Source: Marinilactibacillus sp042660675 (GTDB lineage Bacteria; Bacillota; Bacilli; Lactobacillales; Carnobacteriaceae_A). From it: a stretch of 64,000 nt of DNA. The DNA lies in the NCBI RefSeq assembly GCF_042660675.1, contig NZ_JBHSUL010000035.1, positions 47,811-111,810 of the forward strand. Reading direction: 5' to 3'. The notes beneath the pieces were generated by a model. It made no database searches and was not told where the DNA came from. It was given only the letters and a program-made list of their open reading frames with translations. Each line of letters starts with the position of its first letter. The stretch's first letter is position 1. Made by a program: the position numbers and the translations under genes. Positions 35,685 through 44,393 of this stretch are shown here, piece by piece.

Positions 35685-36638
35685 TTAAAACAGGCTTGTC
35701 TTAGCTACTTTTTTAGAAATATAATTTGCTAAAAGTAAAAAACTGAAATTGATCAGTGTATTGAATAAACCAATTGCGGTAGCGTAACTAAACTGATTTT
35801 GAATAATCCCTATTTTATACACGTAAGTTGAAATCACTTCCGAAACAGGTAAGTTTAAGGGGTTTTGCATCAAGAATACTTTTTCAAAACCTGTATTTAA
35901 GATTCCACCTATATTTAATATGAAAAGAATAATCATTGTTGGTATCAAAGCGGGAATATCCACATTTTTAACCAATTGCCATCTATTTGCGCCATCCATT
36001 TTAGCTGATTCATAGAGTTGTACATCTACATTGGATAATGCAGCGAGGTAGATAATACTATTCCATCCAGCTCTCTGCCAGATTTCGGAAATAACATATG
36101 TGGGTACAAAAGTACTGGTATTACCTAAAAAATCGACTCTAGATAATCCAATAAAGTCTAAAATATGATTTAAGATACCTGATTGAGGAGAAAGAAACAC
36201 ATTCAGCATCCCTACCATAACAACGATTGAAATAAAATGAGGTAAATAAACGGTCGTCTGCATCAACGATTTAGCTTTTTTACTTTTGATTTGATTGACG
36301 ATTAACGCTAGAAAAATTGGTGCAATAGATCCTACAACCATGGTCGTCGCACTAATGCTAATTGTATTGACCATTAATGAACTGAACATTCTACTGTCAA
36401 TAAATTGTCTAAAATACTCTAGTCCCATAAACTCTCCACCAGTAATACCTTCGGTCGGTACAAATCTTCTGAATGCTAGTTGGAGTCCATACATGGGAAC
36501 ATAATTAAAAACCAATATGATAAGAAATCCAGGTAAAATCATTAACCATAGTTGATAATTTCGTTTAACATTTTTCAAAAACTTCGTTAGTAGAGATTCT
36601 TTTTTCTTTATGTTGTTCGTATCTTGAATTGCGTCCAA
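35685..36638 (-). CDS. Carbohydrate ABC transporter permease, LplB type
   Basis: A permease of about 317 residues with six membrane helices and the EAA loop ESAKMDGANRWQLVKNVDIP. The best start is a TTG (complement of 36636-36638) with AGGAG 7 nt upstream; a GTG ten codons earlier has no obvious site. Its sequence resembles the LplB/YtcP group that imports complex glycans and oligosaccharides together with DUF624 proteins. Confidence 0.92.
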   Translation of the reverse strand: MDAIQDTNNIKKKESLLTKFLKNVKRNYQLWLMILPGFLIILVFNYVPMYGLQLAFRRFVPTEGITGGEFMGLEYFRQFIDSRMFSSLMVNTISISATTMVVGSIAPIFLALIVNQIKSKKAKSLMQTTVYLPHFISIVVMVGMLNVFLSPQSGILNHILDFIGLSRVDFLGNTSTFVPTYVISEIWQRAGWNSIIYLAALSNVDVQLYESAKMDGANRWQLVKNVDIPALIPTMIILFILNIGGILNTGFEKVFLMQNPLNLPVSEVISTYVYKIGIIQNQFSYATAIGLFNTLINFSFLLLANYISKKVAKTSLF

Positions 36639-36731
36639 ATCAATCACTCCTTTTGAAATCTTACACACGATTCTTTTTATTAAAGATTAAAGATACTGTC
36701 AATTGACAGTATCTTTAACCAATAACAAAAT

Positions 36732-38345
36732 TTAGTTTGAGTAGTTGTCATAAGCTTCCTGCATAATTTCAAGAGTTTGATCAATACCGGATCCTTCAAT
36801 TTCTGATACATATTGATCCCATTGTTCTTCAACGCCGCCTTCAGTAATCCATTGACCAAAGTAAGTGATTGCTGTGTTGATCATATCTGTATTATTGAGA
36901 GACATTGTATTGATATCATCAGTAGTATATTTAAGGAATGAACCTGGCAGTACATCTTGCTCAGTGTCAATTGCTTCCAATGTAGCATCTAGTGGTTCAA
37001 GTTGCTCAAGAGTTGCTGACATGTCCTCGCCTAATTCTAAGTCAAGATCGTCGCGAATATACATTGGTCCATTATCAGCCCAAGTGGATGTCCATTTCCA
37101 TGTTCCCGGATCCATTGATTCATCTTCTGGGGGCAATACAGCGTAACTACCATCGCCTTTGTCTTCGATGTTTGTACCTAAATCTCCAAACAAGACCTGC
37201 ATACTTGTTTCTTCTGCATAGAGTTCATTGACGAATGCCAATGCACCATCTAAGTTTTCTGTATCTGCTGCGATTTGAATCATATTCGTACCATAATTCA
37301 AGTTATAAAAATCATATGACCAAGATGGATCGCTATCGTAATCTTCTGAAACTCTCAAAGGAGCCATTGAACTATATTGACCTGCTAACTCACTACCAAA
37401 ACGATCAGAAGCTTCCCAGCCAAACGTATATCCTATTTTACCAACGTCTCCTTCACCTCGACCAAGAGACTGATACGCAGTGTACTCTTGCGTAAATACT
37501 TCAGAGTTTATTAAACCATCAGCATATAGTTTGTTCATAAATACCATAAATTCTTTATAACGTTCATCTGTAAAAAAGTTTTTCACTTCGCCGTCTTCAA
37601 GAAAATATCCTTGCCCACCGCCACCTACTGGTGTAATACCAGTACTAGCTAATAAAACAGTCGGTTGGAAAAATCCAAAACCACCAGTACCTACTGGTGA
37701 CCAATCAAACGGTATTTCATCATTGGGGTCACCGTTACCGTTTGCATCTTGTTCTTTGAATGCTAGGAGTACTTCATGTAGTTCATCCCAAGTGGTCGGC
37801 ATTTCTAGCCCTAAATTATCAAGCCAGTCTTGGTTGATAAACTGTTTGGTAGCAGATGTTGGCCAGAATCGTTGATATTTAGGTAGTCCAAATATTTCTC
37901 CATCAAGCGTTGTTGCTAGAGCTTCTGCTTCTGGTTTGTTTTCAAACAATTGTTGAACATTAGGTAATTGATCAAGGTGTTCGCTGAAGTCTATAAACAT
38001 CCCTTTGAATTGTTGATGCTGAGAATCATTGATTCCGCCAGCTCCAACAATTAAATCGGGCAAGTCACCAGCTGAAAGCATGGGGCCAACTTTCTGATCC
38101 CAATCTGCCGTAACTTGTTCCCAATTGATATCTACTCCTGCAGTTTCTTCAGCTTCATTTAGCCACTGCATTTCGTTGATATCTTTTGTTAACGGATGTT
38201 TAAGGAAGACAGCTTGTAACTGTGAAGAATCTCCTCCATTTTCGGATGCCCCTCCTTCAGAACCACTTCCTCCTCCACAACCTGCTAGTACACTCAACGT
38301 TAATCCCGACATTACGCCATACATAAATAATTTTTTAGTTTCCAT
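36732..38345 (-). CDS. ABC transporter solute-binding lipoprotein, LplA type
   Basis: A 537-residue extracellular sugar-binding lipoprotein. The ATG complementary to 38343-38345 has GGAGG 6 nt upstream. A signal peptide ends in the lipobox LSVLAGC, followed by a Gly/Ser-rich linker. The mature part is a family-1 type binding protein (GLPKYQRFWPTSATKQFINQ, then DWLDNLGLEMPTTWDELHEV). Gene order with GH127 and GH27 suggests arabinosides as ligand, by inference. First gene of the operon, under a promoter with cre and AraR sites. Confidence 0.93.
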   Translation of the reverse strand: METKKLFMYGVMSGLTLSVLAGCGGGSGSEGGASENGGDSSQLQAVFLKHPLTKDINEMQWLNEAEETAGVDINWEQVTADWDQKVGPMLSAGDLPDLIVGAGGINDSQHQQFKGMFIDFSEHLDQLPNVQQLFENKPEAEALATTLDGEIFGLPKYQRFWPTSATKQFINQDWLDNLGLEMPTTWDELHEVLLAFKEQDANGNGDPNDEIPFDWSPVGTGGFGFFQPTVLLASTGITPVGGGGQGYFLEDGEVKNFFTDERYKEFMVFMNKLYADGLINSEVFTQEYTAYQSLGRGEGDVGKIGYTFGWEASDRFGSELAGQYSSMAPLRVSEDYDSDPSWSYDFYNLNYGTNMIQIAADTENLDGALAFVNELYAEETSMQVLFGDLGTNIEDKGDGSYAVLPPEDESMDPGTWKWTSTWADNGPMYIRDDLDLELGEDMSATLEQLEPLDATLEAIDTEQDVLPGSFLKYTTDDINTMSLNNTDMINTAITYFGQWITEGGVEEQWDQYVSEIEGSGIDQTLEIMQEAYDNYSN

Positions 38346-38574
38346 GGTATGCCTCCTATTTGGCAATCTGATTTACAATCTGAAATAATACATCGACATT
38401 ATTCTAAACTGTTCTACATGAAACCATTATGCTGAACTTTAGTTCTTAAATGTGATTAAAAAATGTATGAGTGCTCGTCAACCCTGTAAGACATCCGTAT
38501 CTATTCAAACACTTCTATTCTTTATACCTCCTTAGAGTACCTTTTGATAAAAAAGTTTGTGAAAGCTAAAGCTA

Positions 38575-38582
38575 GTACGTAC
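38575..38582. promoter_or_regulatory. AraR-like operator, GH127/GH27 operon
   Basis: Palindromic core GTACGTAC, with AAAG before and TAGC after on the minus strand. It lies about 8-15 bp downstream of the predicted transcription start, where a bound repressor would block elongation or initiation. Confidence 0.8.
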
Positions 38583-38596
38583 CTTTGTCTACGTAT

Positions 38597-38625
38597 AATA
38601 TAGCACTCACTATTCTCTAATGCAA
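38597..38625 (-). promoter_or_regulatory. Sigma-A promoter, GH127/GH27 importer operon
   Basis: On the minus strand TTGCAT (38620-38625), 17 bp, TATATT (38597-38602). The -35 overlaps a cre site and the start point is followed by an AraR-like operator. Confidence 0.85.
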
Positions 38626-38634
38626 GCGTTTTCT
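38621..38634. promoter_or_regulatory. cre (CcpA site) overlapping the -35
   Basis: TGCAAGCGTTTTCT fits the cre pattern TGNAANCGNNNNCA at every fixed position but the last. Overlap with the -35 predicts catabolite repression. Confidence 0.75.
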
Positions 38635-38729
38635 TATAAGGAAATAACTTTTTATCTTCTAATCTATTTTTACATAAAAACCTAAGACAGAAATCTCTGA
38701 TTAATATTGTTTCGTAAAATCAGACAAGT

Positions 38730-38777
38730 AGAAAAGCCGTCAAATCAAGGAATAGATATCCCAAATTTGACGGCTTT
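38730..38777 (-). terminator. Terminator after araB and small acidic protein 2
   Basis: A stem of at least 13 bp (GAAAGCCGTCAAAT with ATTTGACGGCTTTTC, around a loop of about 17 nt) followed on the minus strand by TTTTCT. It ends the araDAB unit; the reverse strand could also use it. Confidence 0.88.
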
Positions 38778-38829
38778 CTTCTATTTGGCTAGTTTCATCC
38801 CAGCCTCTTCTTCTTTTTTCTAAGTTGCA

Positions 38830-39060
38830 TTAATCTTTTTCTTCGTGTTCGCTTTTCGTTTTTTCGAGCTCATCAACTTTATCTACATTAAATTTATCAA
38901 AGTCTTCTGGGCTCGTTTCTTGTTCCTTATTATTATCTTCTTGTTCAACTTCATCCTTTTCAGTACCTGTGTAACGATCAGCTTCTTCAGCCGCTACCAG
39001 ATGAGCTGGATGATTCATACCGTTTGGATTTGCACTTCCTTGTAATGGATCGTTTTGCAT
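38830..39060 (-). CDS. Small acidic protein, paralog 2 (unknown function)
   Basis: A 76-residue hydrophilic, acidic protein, no cysteine, no membrane helix. It starts MQNDPLQGSAN behind GAGGAGGAAATACG and ends with SPEDFDKFNVDKVDELEKTK plus a short charged tail. These two blocks match the protein at 33858-34064 (MQNxPxxGxAN and PEDFxxFxVDKVxxLExTK), while the centres differ in length and sequence. It is the last gene after araB, 17 bp downstream, before a strong terminator. I do not recognise the family. Confidence 0.8.
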   Translation of the reverse strand: MQNDPLQGSANPNGMNHPAHLVAAEEADRYTGTEKDEVEQEDNNKEQETSPEDFDKFNVDKVDELEKTKSEHEEKD

Positions 39061-39077
39061 CGTATTTCCTCCTCAAG

Positions 39078-40679
39078 TTAAACTAAAGATTGTACTGCTG
39101 TTTTTTCTATTGCTAACATCATTGTATACCTTTTCATAAATTCTTCAAAATCATTTGCACCAGTAATAGAAGGTTCGACAGAGTTAGGCGATTCGATAGA
39201 AAATACTTGGTTATCCAAGTAAGATTCTAAAGACTGATCCGTTTCTTTTTTTATTAAATAAGCAGCTAATATTGCCATTCCCCATGGCCCACCTTCTCCT
39301 GCAGTTTCCATTACAGATACAGGTACTTTAAGTGCATCAGCCATCATCTTCTGACCTACATATTTTGTTCTAAAAAATCCACCATGTCCTAACAATTGAT
39401 CAACTTGTACATCTTCTTTTGCAATGAGAATATCCATACCCATTTTAAGTGTAGCTAAAGCTGAATAGATTTGAGTTCTCATAAAGTTCGGTAAAGAAAG
39501 AACACTATCTGGCATTTGAACAAATAGGGGGCGTCCTTCATCTAGTCCAGTAATTGGCTCTCCAGAGTAATAGTTACAACTCATTAATTTCCCACCGTTA
39601 GAATCTGCTTCGAGTGCCTTTTCAAACAATGTCGTAAATAACTGATCCTTATCTACACTCAAACCTAAGGATTCTACTAATTCAGCGAATAATTTAGCCC
39701 AAGCGTTTATATCCGTTGTGAAGTTGTTACAATGCACCATAGCTGTAGGTTTGCCTGTTGGTGTTGTAACCATATCAATTTCTTCATAGTAGTCAGATAA
39801 AGCTTCTTCTAATACAATCATTGAAAAGACAGAAGTGCCTGCAGAAACATTTCCTGTCCTCTCAGCAACACTGTTGGTTGCAACCATCCCAGTCCCGGCA
39901 TCTCCCTCTGGAGGACATAAAGGTATACCAGCTGTTAACTGTCCAGAAGGATCTATCAAGCGAGCCCCTTCTTCAGTTAACACCCCGGCACTTTCCCCAG
40001 CAGAAAGAACTTCTGGAAGAATCGAATCTAATGTTTGGTTAAATTGATGCTTTGTAGCTAATTCATCAAATTGACTCATTCGATTTTTGTCATAATCTAC
40101 GATTGTACTATCGATTGGAAACATACCTGCGGCCTCACCCACACCGATCACTTTTTTATCTGTTAATTTCCAGTGAACATATCCAGCTAGTGTTGTCATA
40201 AAATCAATGTCTTTAACATGCGCTTCCTCATTTAAGATTGCTTGATAGAGATGAGCAATACTCCATCTATGCGGAATATTAAATTGAAAAAGTTCAGACA
40301 ACTTTTTAGATGCTGCTTCGGTAGTCGTATTTCTCCATGTTCTAAAAGGCGTTAGAAGTGAACCTTTGTCGTCAAAAGCTAAGTATCCGTGCATCATACC
40401 GGAAAATCCGATTGATCCAATCGTTGTCAAGGTCACATTATACTTTTGACTAACTTGCGCAGATAAAGCACTATAAGCGTGTTGTAAGCCAGACCAGACT
40501 TCATCTATACTATATGTCCAGTAGCCATCAACTAATTTGTTTTCCCAGTCATATGCTCCACTCGCAATGGGAGAGAACGTCTCATCTATTAATACAGCTT
40601 TTACTCTAGTTGATCCAAACTCTATACCAAGTGATAAGTTTTTTTGATCAAGTTGCTTTAATTCATTTACTGATCCCAT
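39078..40679 (-). CDS. araB: L-ribulokinase AraB
   Basis: AraB phosphorylates L-ribulose to L-ribulose 5-phosphate in the cytoplasm. The ATG complementary to 40677-40679 has GAGG 7 nt upstream and gives 533 residues, the length of lactobacillus-type AraB. It is an FGGY kinase: LGIEFGSTRVKAVLID at the N-terminus (phosphate-1 motif), GFSGMMHGY, CPPEGDAGTGMVATN in the middle and HGGFFRTKYVGQ in the C-terminal lobe. It is downstream of araD and araA. Confidence 0.95.
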   Translation of the reverse strand: MGSVNELKQLDQKNLSLGIEFGSTRVKAVLIDETFSPIASGAYDWENKLVDGYWTYSIDEVWSGLQHAYSALSAQVSQKYNVTLTTIGSIGFSGMMHGYLAFDDKGSLLTPFRTWRNTTTEAASKKLSELFQFNIPHRWSIAHLYQAILNEEAHVKDIDFMTTLAGYVHWKLTDKKVIGVGEAAGMFPIDSTIVDYDKNRMSQFDELATKHQFNQTLDSILPEVLSAGESAGVLTEEGARLIDPSGQLTAGIPLCPPEGDAGTGMVATNSVAERTGNVSAGTSVFSMIVLEEALSDYYEEIDMVTTPTGKPTAMVHCNNFTTDINAWAKLFAELVESLGLSVDKDQLFTTLFEKALEADSNGGKLMSCNYYSGEPITGLDEGRPLFVQMPDSVLSLPNFMRTQIYSALATLKMGMDILIAKEDVQVDQLLGHGGFFRTKYVGQKMMADALKVPVSVMETAGEGGPWGMAILAAYLIKKETDQSLESYLDNQVFSIESPNSVEPSITGANDFEEFMKRYTMMLAIEKTAVQSLV

Positions 40680-40721
40680 AAATTTTCCTCTTTTCATTAA
40701 CTATTTATATTTTAAAACGAA

Positions 40722-40751
40722 GAGCTAATAAACAGTAACGTTCATTAGCTC
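40722..40751 (-). terminator. Intercistronic hairpin between araA and araB
   Basis: GAGCTAAT (arm 40744-40751) pairs with ATTAGCTC (arm 40722-40729) around a 14-nt loop, followed on the minus strand by TTCGTTTTAAAAT. It is weak as a terminator and may act as an attenuator or processing site. Confidence 0.4.
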
Positions 40752-40762
40752 CCTCAAAAGTA

Positions 40763-42187
40763 TTAGTCTATAACGACTGTTTCAATGTCTACCAATTTTG
40801 CCCAATCAAGAATAACATCTAAACTTAAACTTAGAGTAGCCACTGTATGATGTCCACCACCTGCTTGAATCCATTTTTTAACACCTGTTTTGAAATCAGG
40901 ATTTGGTTTCCAAATGACACGAGCTACTGGTAATTTAGGCGCTTCCTCTGTAGGCGTTTCAGCTGTAAATGTGTTGACCATCAAACGGTAATGCGATCCC
41001 ATATCAAGCATAGATACAGTGAGTCCTTCTCCAGCTTTACCATCAAAAACTAGGCGTGCTGGATCTTCTTTATCACCGATACCTAACGGATTAACGACAA
41101 CACGAGGTTTCGTTTCAGCAAAAGTAGGATCTACTTCTAGCATGTGGGATTGCACAATGTATTCATTCCCTTTGGTCATATTGTACGTATAATCTTCCAT
41201 AAATCCTGTTGAAACATTGTTTGCCATCACTTTCATCAAACGGTCAAGTGCAGCTGTTTTCCAGTCGCCTTCTCCAGCGAAACCGTAACCTTCAGCATTT
41301 AATCTTTGTACAGCCATGCCTGGCAGTTGTTTCATACCGTGAAGGTCTTCGAAGTTCGTTGTGAACGCCGTATAACCACCTCGTTCAAGGAATCTTCTTA
41401 AACCAATTTCGATTCTAATTTGTTCTTTCACTTGCTCTTCAAAAAAGTCTTGATCATTATCTCGATATTCCATATCGTAAAGTTCAGAACAGTCATCAAA
41501 GGTTTCTTGAATGTCTTTGTCTGTTACTTTATTTATTTCTTCTACTAAATCACCAATACCGTAGTAATCAACAGTCCAACCAAACTGAATAGCCGCTTCT
41601 ACTTTATCTCCTTCAGTAACCCCTACATTACGCATATTATCACCAAAACGAGCTACTTTGATGTTTTGAGATTCAATATAACCGATTGCTGAAAGCATCC
41701 AGTCAGAAATTTCAGTGTGCACTTCTGAATCCTGATAATGTCCCACTACAATTTTATTGTTGAGTCTTAGTCTTGCATTTAAGAAACCATATTCTCTATC
41801 TCCGTGAGCACTTTGATTCAAATTCATAAAGTCCATATCAATGGAATCCCATGGAATTTCTTTATGGTACTGTGTAGCAAGATGTAAAAGAGGTTTTTGT
41901 AATAGTTTTGTTCCAGGAATCCATAGTTTTGCAGGAGAGAATGTGTGCATCCACGTCACTACACCTGCGACTTTATCCTGATAATTGACTTCTTTCATAA
42001 CGTCCTTGATCTCATCTGCAGTTGTAACCAACGCTTTATATTCTAAAGGATAAGGAAAAGAACCTTCACTATTTAAGGTATCGACCATTTCTTTTGCATG
42101 ATCTGCAACTTGTTCCAATGTTTCAGGACCATATAAATGCTGACTTCCTACTACAAACCAAAATACTTTTTCTTCTGTTTTTAACAT
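40763..42187 (-). CDS. araA: L-arabinose isomerase AraA
   Basis: AraA converts L-arabinose to L-ribulose using a divalent metal. The ATG complementary to 42185-42187 gives 474 residues, the usual length in Lactobacillales; an in-frame GTG three codons earlier lies too close to the GAGG. The start FWFVVGSQHLYGPETLEQVA and GFAGEGDWKTAALDRLMKVM are diagnostic of the enzyme. It follows araD by 30 bp. Confidence 0.97.
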   Translation of the reverse strand: MLKTEEKVFWFVVGSQHLYGPETLEQVADHAKEMVDTLNSEGSFPYPLEYKALVTTADEIKDVMKEVNYQDKVAGVVTWMHTFSPAKLWIPGTKLLQKPLLHLATQYHKEIPWDSIDMDFMNLNQSAHGDREYGFLNARLRLNNKIVVGHYQDSEVHTEISDWMLSAIGYIESQNIKVARFGDNMRNVGVTEGDKVEAAIQFGWTVDYYGIGDLVEEINKVTDKDIQETFDDCSELYDMEYRDNDQDFFEEQVKEQIRIEIGLRRFLERGGYTAFTTNFEDLHGMKQLPGMAVQRLNAEGYGFAGEGDWKTAALDRLMKVMANNVSTGFMEDYTYNMTKGNEYIVQSHMLEVDPTFAETKPRVVVNPLGIGDKEDPARLVFDGKAGEGLTVSMLDMGSHYRLMVNTFTAETPTEEAPKLPVARVIWKPNPDFKTGVKKWIQAGGGHHTVATLSLSLDVILDWAKLVDIETVVID

Positions 42188-42217
42188 TTTTTGCACATCC
42201 TCGTTTTAATTTGTGTT

Positions 42218-42913
42218 TTATTTCTGACCATAATAAGCATTCTCGCCGTGTTTTCTTAAGTAATGTTTATCCAATAAATCTTGACTCATTTCAATACGTT
42301 CGGGATTGAGTTGCAGGCTATGGTATGTCATTTCTGCTACTTGCTCTAAAACCACAGAATTATGGACGGCTTCTACTGGATTTTTCCCCCAAGTAAAGGG
42401 TCCATGATCATTAACAAGCACACCTGGCATTTTGTCTGGATCTATTTGATTCTCTTCAAATGTTTCTATAATGACTGAGCCTGTTTTCAATTCATAATCC
42501 ACTTGAATTTCTTCTTTTGTCATCTGTCTAGTTACAGGAATCGGGCCATAAAAATAATCGGCTTGCGTGGTTCCAGCAGCCGGTATGGCCATTCCGGCTT
42601 GTGCATAACTAACTGCCCATGGTGAATGTGTGTGTACAATTCCACCAATGTTTTTGAACTGTTTATAAAGTTCTAAATGAGTAGCGGTATCACTTGATGG
42701 ATTCAACTCCCCTTCGATCAAGTTTCCTTCAAGATCAACAATAACCATATTATCTGGAGATAAGTCTTCGTAAGCTACCCCACTTGGCTTGATCACAACA
42801 TAGTTAGTCGAGCGATCAATACCACTAACGTTCCCCCATGTAAACGTAATCAATTTATATTCTGGTAATGCCATGTTTGCTTTATATACTTGATTTCTTA
42901 ATTCTTCAAGCAC
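42218..42913 (-). CDS. araD: L-ribulose-5-phosphate 4-epimerase AraD
   Basis: AraD makes D-xylulose 5-phosphate, the entry to the pentose-phosphate or phosphoketolase route. The 231-residue protein uses a GTG start (MLEELRNQVYKANMALPEY). Class II aldolase features: TWGNVSGIDR, VIKPSG, zinc-binding HTHSPWA and a later NDHGPF. First gene of the araD-araA-araB unit, which has its own promoter although araR lies just upstream in the same direction. Confidence 0.96.
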   Translation of the reverse strand: MLEELRNQVYKANMALPEYKLITFTWGNVSGIDRSTNYVVIKPSGVAYEDLSPDNMVIVDLEGNLIEGELNPSSDTATHLELYKQFKNIGGIVHTHSPWAVSYAQAGMAIPAAGTTQADYFYGPIPVTRQMTKEEIQVDYELKTGSVIIETFEENQIDPDKMPGVLVNDHGPFTWGKNPVEAVHNSVVLEQVAEMTYHSLQLNPERIEMSQDLLDKHYLRKHGENAYYGQK

Positions 42914-42992
42914 GCTTTATCAACCCTTTCAAGATTACCAGTGGATGATAGTCACTCCCTGGATTCAATTTATATAGAAGATGAATTTATTT

Positions 42993-43006
42993 GTATAACG
43001 CTTACA
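42993..43006. promoter_or_regulatory. cre-like site downstream of the araD promoter
   Basis: Minus-strand TGTAAGCGTTATAC, 12 of 14 to the cre pattern, just after the predicted transcription start, a position typical of CcpA roadblock repression. Confidence 0.6.
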
Positions 43007-43011
43007 TTCTT

Positions 43012-43040
43012 ATTGTAAATTAAAGGTACGTACGTGTCAA
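43012..43040 (-). promoter_or_regulatory. Sigma-A promoter of araD-araA-araB
   Basis: On the minus strand TTGACA (43035-43040), 17 bp, TACAAT (43012-43017). An AraR-like operator fills the first half of the spacer. Confidence 0.88.
43026..43033. promoter_or_regulatory. AraR-like operator 1, araD promoter spacer
   Basis: GTACGTAC core inside the promoter spacer, within the longer GGTACGTACGTG. Binding here would directly exclude RNA polymerase. Confidence 0.85.
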
Positions 43041-43079
43041 CTAAATAATAGAATTTTCTCTATTATTTTAATTACACAC

Positions 43080-43087
43080 GAACGTAC
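43080..43087. promoter_or_regulatory. AraR-like operator 2, upstream of the araD promoter
   Basis: GAACGTAC (minus GTACGTTC), centred about 54 bp from operator 1, close to five helical turns. Paired in-phase AraR sites are known in Bacillus subtilis; looping here is inferred. Confidence 0.65.
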
Positions 43088-43097
43088 CCTGTAATCG

Positions 43098-44213
43098 TTA
43101 AGATTCAATCGTTTCAACTGGTGTTTTTTCTTTTAAACGTTTGGTAGACGTCCTTACAATTAATTTGGGATCAAATATATGGGATTCTAGTTTTGTTTGC
43201 TCTTCAATCGATTTCACAAGCATCATAGCAGCTGTTTTTCCTAGATTTTCTTTAGGATGCTCTACGGATGTTAATTTAACCGAAGGGAGTGTCGTACTAT
43301 AAAAACTATTGTCATGACTGACAACGGAAAAATCTTCAGGACAGTTTTTACCAATTGCATCAATTTCTTTTATAAGCATTACAGCTACTTCATCGTTGTA
43401 GCAGACAAAACTAGTCGGTACATTTTCAGATGAAAGTAAGTTTCGAATCATTTGCGGTAAGTCTGCTTTTGTTTCAGTATCATATCTGACGATATAATTA
43501 TTTTCAAAGGACAGTTTTGCATCATAAAGAGCTCTGATATACCCTTTGAGTCTATTTTTACCTTGTAAATCATCTGCCTTTGTGATAATTCCGATATTGG
43601 TATGGTTCAATTCAATTAAATGTTCCGTAGCGATTCGGCCAGCTTTTACATCGTCTAACGCTACTACCGGAAAGTCTAATTCCTCATAAGAAGCATTTAA
43701 CATAACCATCGGAATGGGCCTTTCGGATAAGTTTAGATAGTAGTTTAGATTAGGATTCATTAGATTACTTTTAGTTGGTTCAACAATTAATCCATCAACA
43801 TTCTGATCAATCATACTCTCAAGAGACGACCTTTCATTATCTACGTTATTACGTGTACTTGAAAGCATGAGTGAGTAATCATGTTTGGATAATTCTTCTT
43901 CGATACCTCTAATAATCGAAGGAAATATATAATCAGATAAATAAGTAGTGATGACTCCAATTGTTCGTTTGCTAGACACTGTCACTTCTTGCTTGTATAA
44001 ATCACTGACAAACGTTCCTGATCCTTGTTGTTTTACAAGAAATCCTTCATTTACAAGCTCTGATACAGCCTGTCTGATCGTATGTCTACTAACATCAAAC
44101 TGCTTTCTCAATTCTGCTTCTGAAGGAATTTTACTTCCAAGTAAATAACTATTATTTCTAATTTTTTGTTGCAATTCTTTTTTTATCGTTATATATTTTG
44201 GCTCACTTAACAT
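43098..44213 (-). CDS. araR: Arabinose-responsive repressor AraR
   Basis: AraR is a hybrid regulator: a GntR-type winged-helix DNA-binding domain (SKIPSEAELRKQFDVSRHTI near residues 27-46) fused to a LacI-type sugar-binding domain (RTIGVITTYLSDYIFPSIIR onward). The ATG complementary to 44211-44213 follows AAGGAG by 8 nt and gives 371 residues, near the Bacillus length. Operator-like sites with a GTACGTAC core at all the arabinose promoters, and one in front of araR itself, support both identity and autoregulation. Confidence 0.95.
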   Translation of the reverse strand: MLSEPKYITIKKELQQKIRNNSYLLGSKIPSEAELRKQFDVSRHTIRQAVSELVNEGFLVKQQGSGTFVSDLYKQEVTVSSKRTIGVITTYLSDYIFPSIIRGIEEELSKHDYSLMLSSTRNNVDNERSSLESMIDQNVDGLIVEPTKSNLMNPNLNYYLNLSERPIPMVMLNASYEELDFPVVALDDVKAGRIATEHLIELNHTNIGIITKADDLQGKNRLKGYIRALYDAKLSFENNYIVRYDTETKADLPQMIRNLLSSENVPTSFVCYNDEVAVMLIKEIDAIGKNCPEDFSVVSHDNSFYSTTLPSVKLTSVEHPKENLGKTAAMMLVKSIEEQTKLESHIFDPKLIVRTSTKRLKEKTPVETIES

Positions 44214-44230
44214 TGACCTCACTCCTTGCA

Positions 44231-44248
44231 ATTTGTCCGTACGTAAAT
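44231..44248. promoter_or_regulatory. AraR-like operator in front of araR
   Basis: ATTTGTCCGTACGTAAAT, with AT-rich flanks on both sides of the CGTAC core, between the predicted -10 and the ribosome binding site of araR. It fits autorepression. Confidence 0.75.
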
Positions 44249-44275
44249 TGTACTACAAAAGATAGCTAACATTAA
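44247..44275 (-). promoter_or_regulatory. Candidate araR promoter (weak -35)
   Basis: On the minus strand TTAATG (44270-44275), 17 bp, TACAAT (44247-44252). The -10 is good and the -35 poor. Confidence 0.5.
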
Positions 44276-44345
44276 AGAAATATCGTTATTTGTAAACACA
44301 AATATTTATTTGAACCTATCAATTATAATTCAGTAGATATGACAA

Positions 44346-44373
44346 GAAAAAGGATGCTATCTGCATCCTTTTC
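44346..44373 (-). terminator. Terminator of the araN-to-DUF6171 operon
   Basis: AAAAGGATGC pairs with GCATCCTTTT (arms 44348-44357 and 44363-44372) around a 5-nt loop; the minus strand runs into TTTTTCTT. It lies about 20 bp beyond the last gene. Confidence 0.9.
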
Positions 44374-44393
44374 TCATCAGTCATTCTCTTGTA

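Larger units (their letters stand above)
38346..38730. other. Control region and leader of the GH127/GH27 importer operon
   Basis: This stretch holds no gene. On the minus strand it contains a cre, a sigma-A promoter and an AraR-like site (listed separately), then a leader of about 245 nt. The leader carries a perfect but orphan Shine-Dalgarno (CTAAGGAGGT at about 38525-38534) with no usable reading frame behind it, and a weak possible second promoter (TTGACG, 17 bp, TAATCA) near 38455-38485. Confidence 0.6.

Noticed and set aside
43043..43068. 9-bp AT-only inverted repeat between the two araD-side operators, considered as araR terminator
   Set aside because: The stem has one GC pair per arm and no proper T-run; too weak to call a terminator, possibly only the spacer of a looping region.
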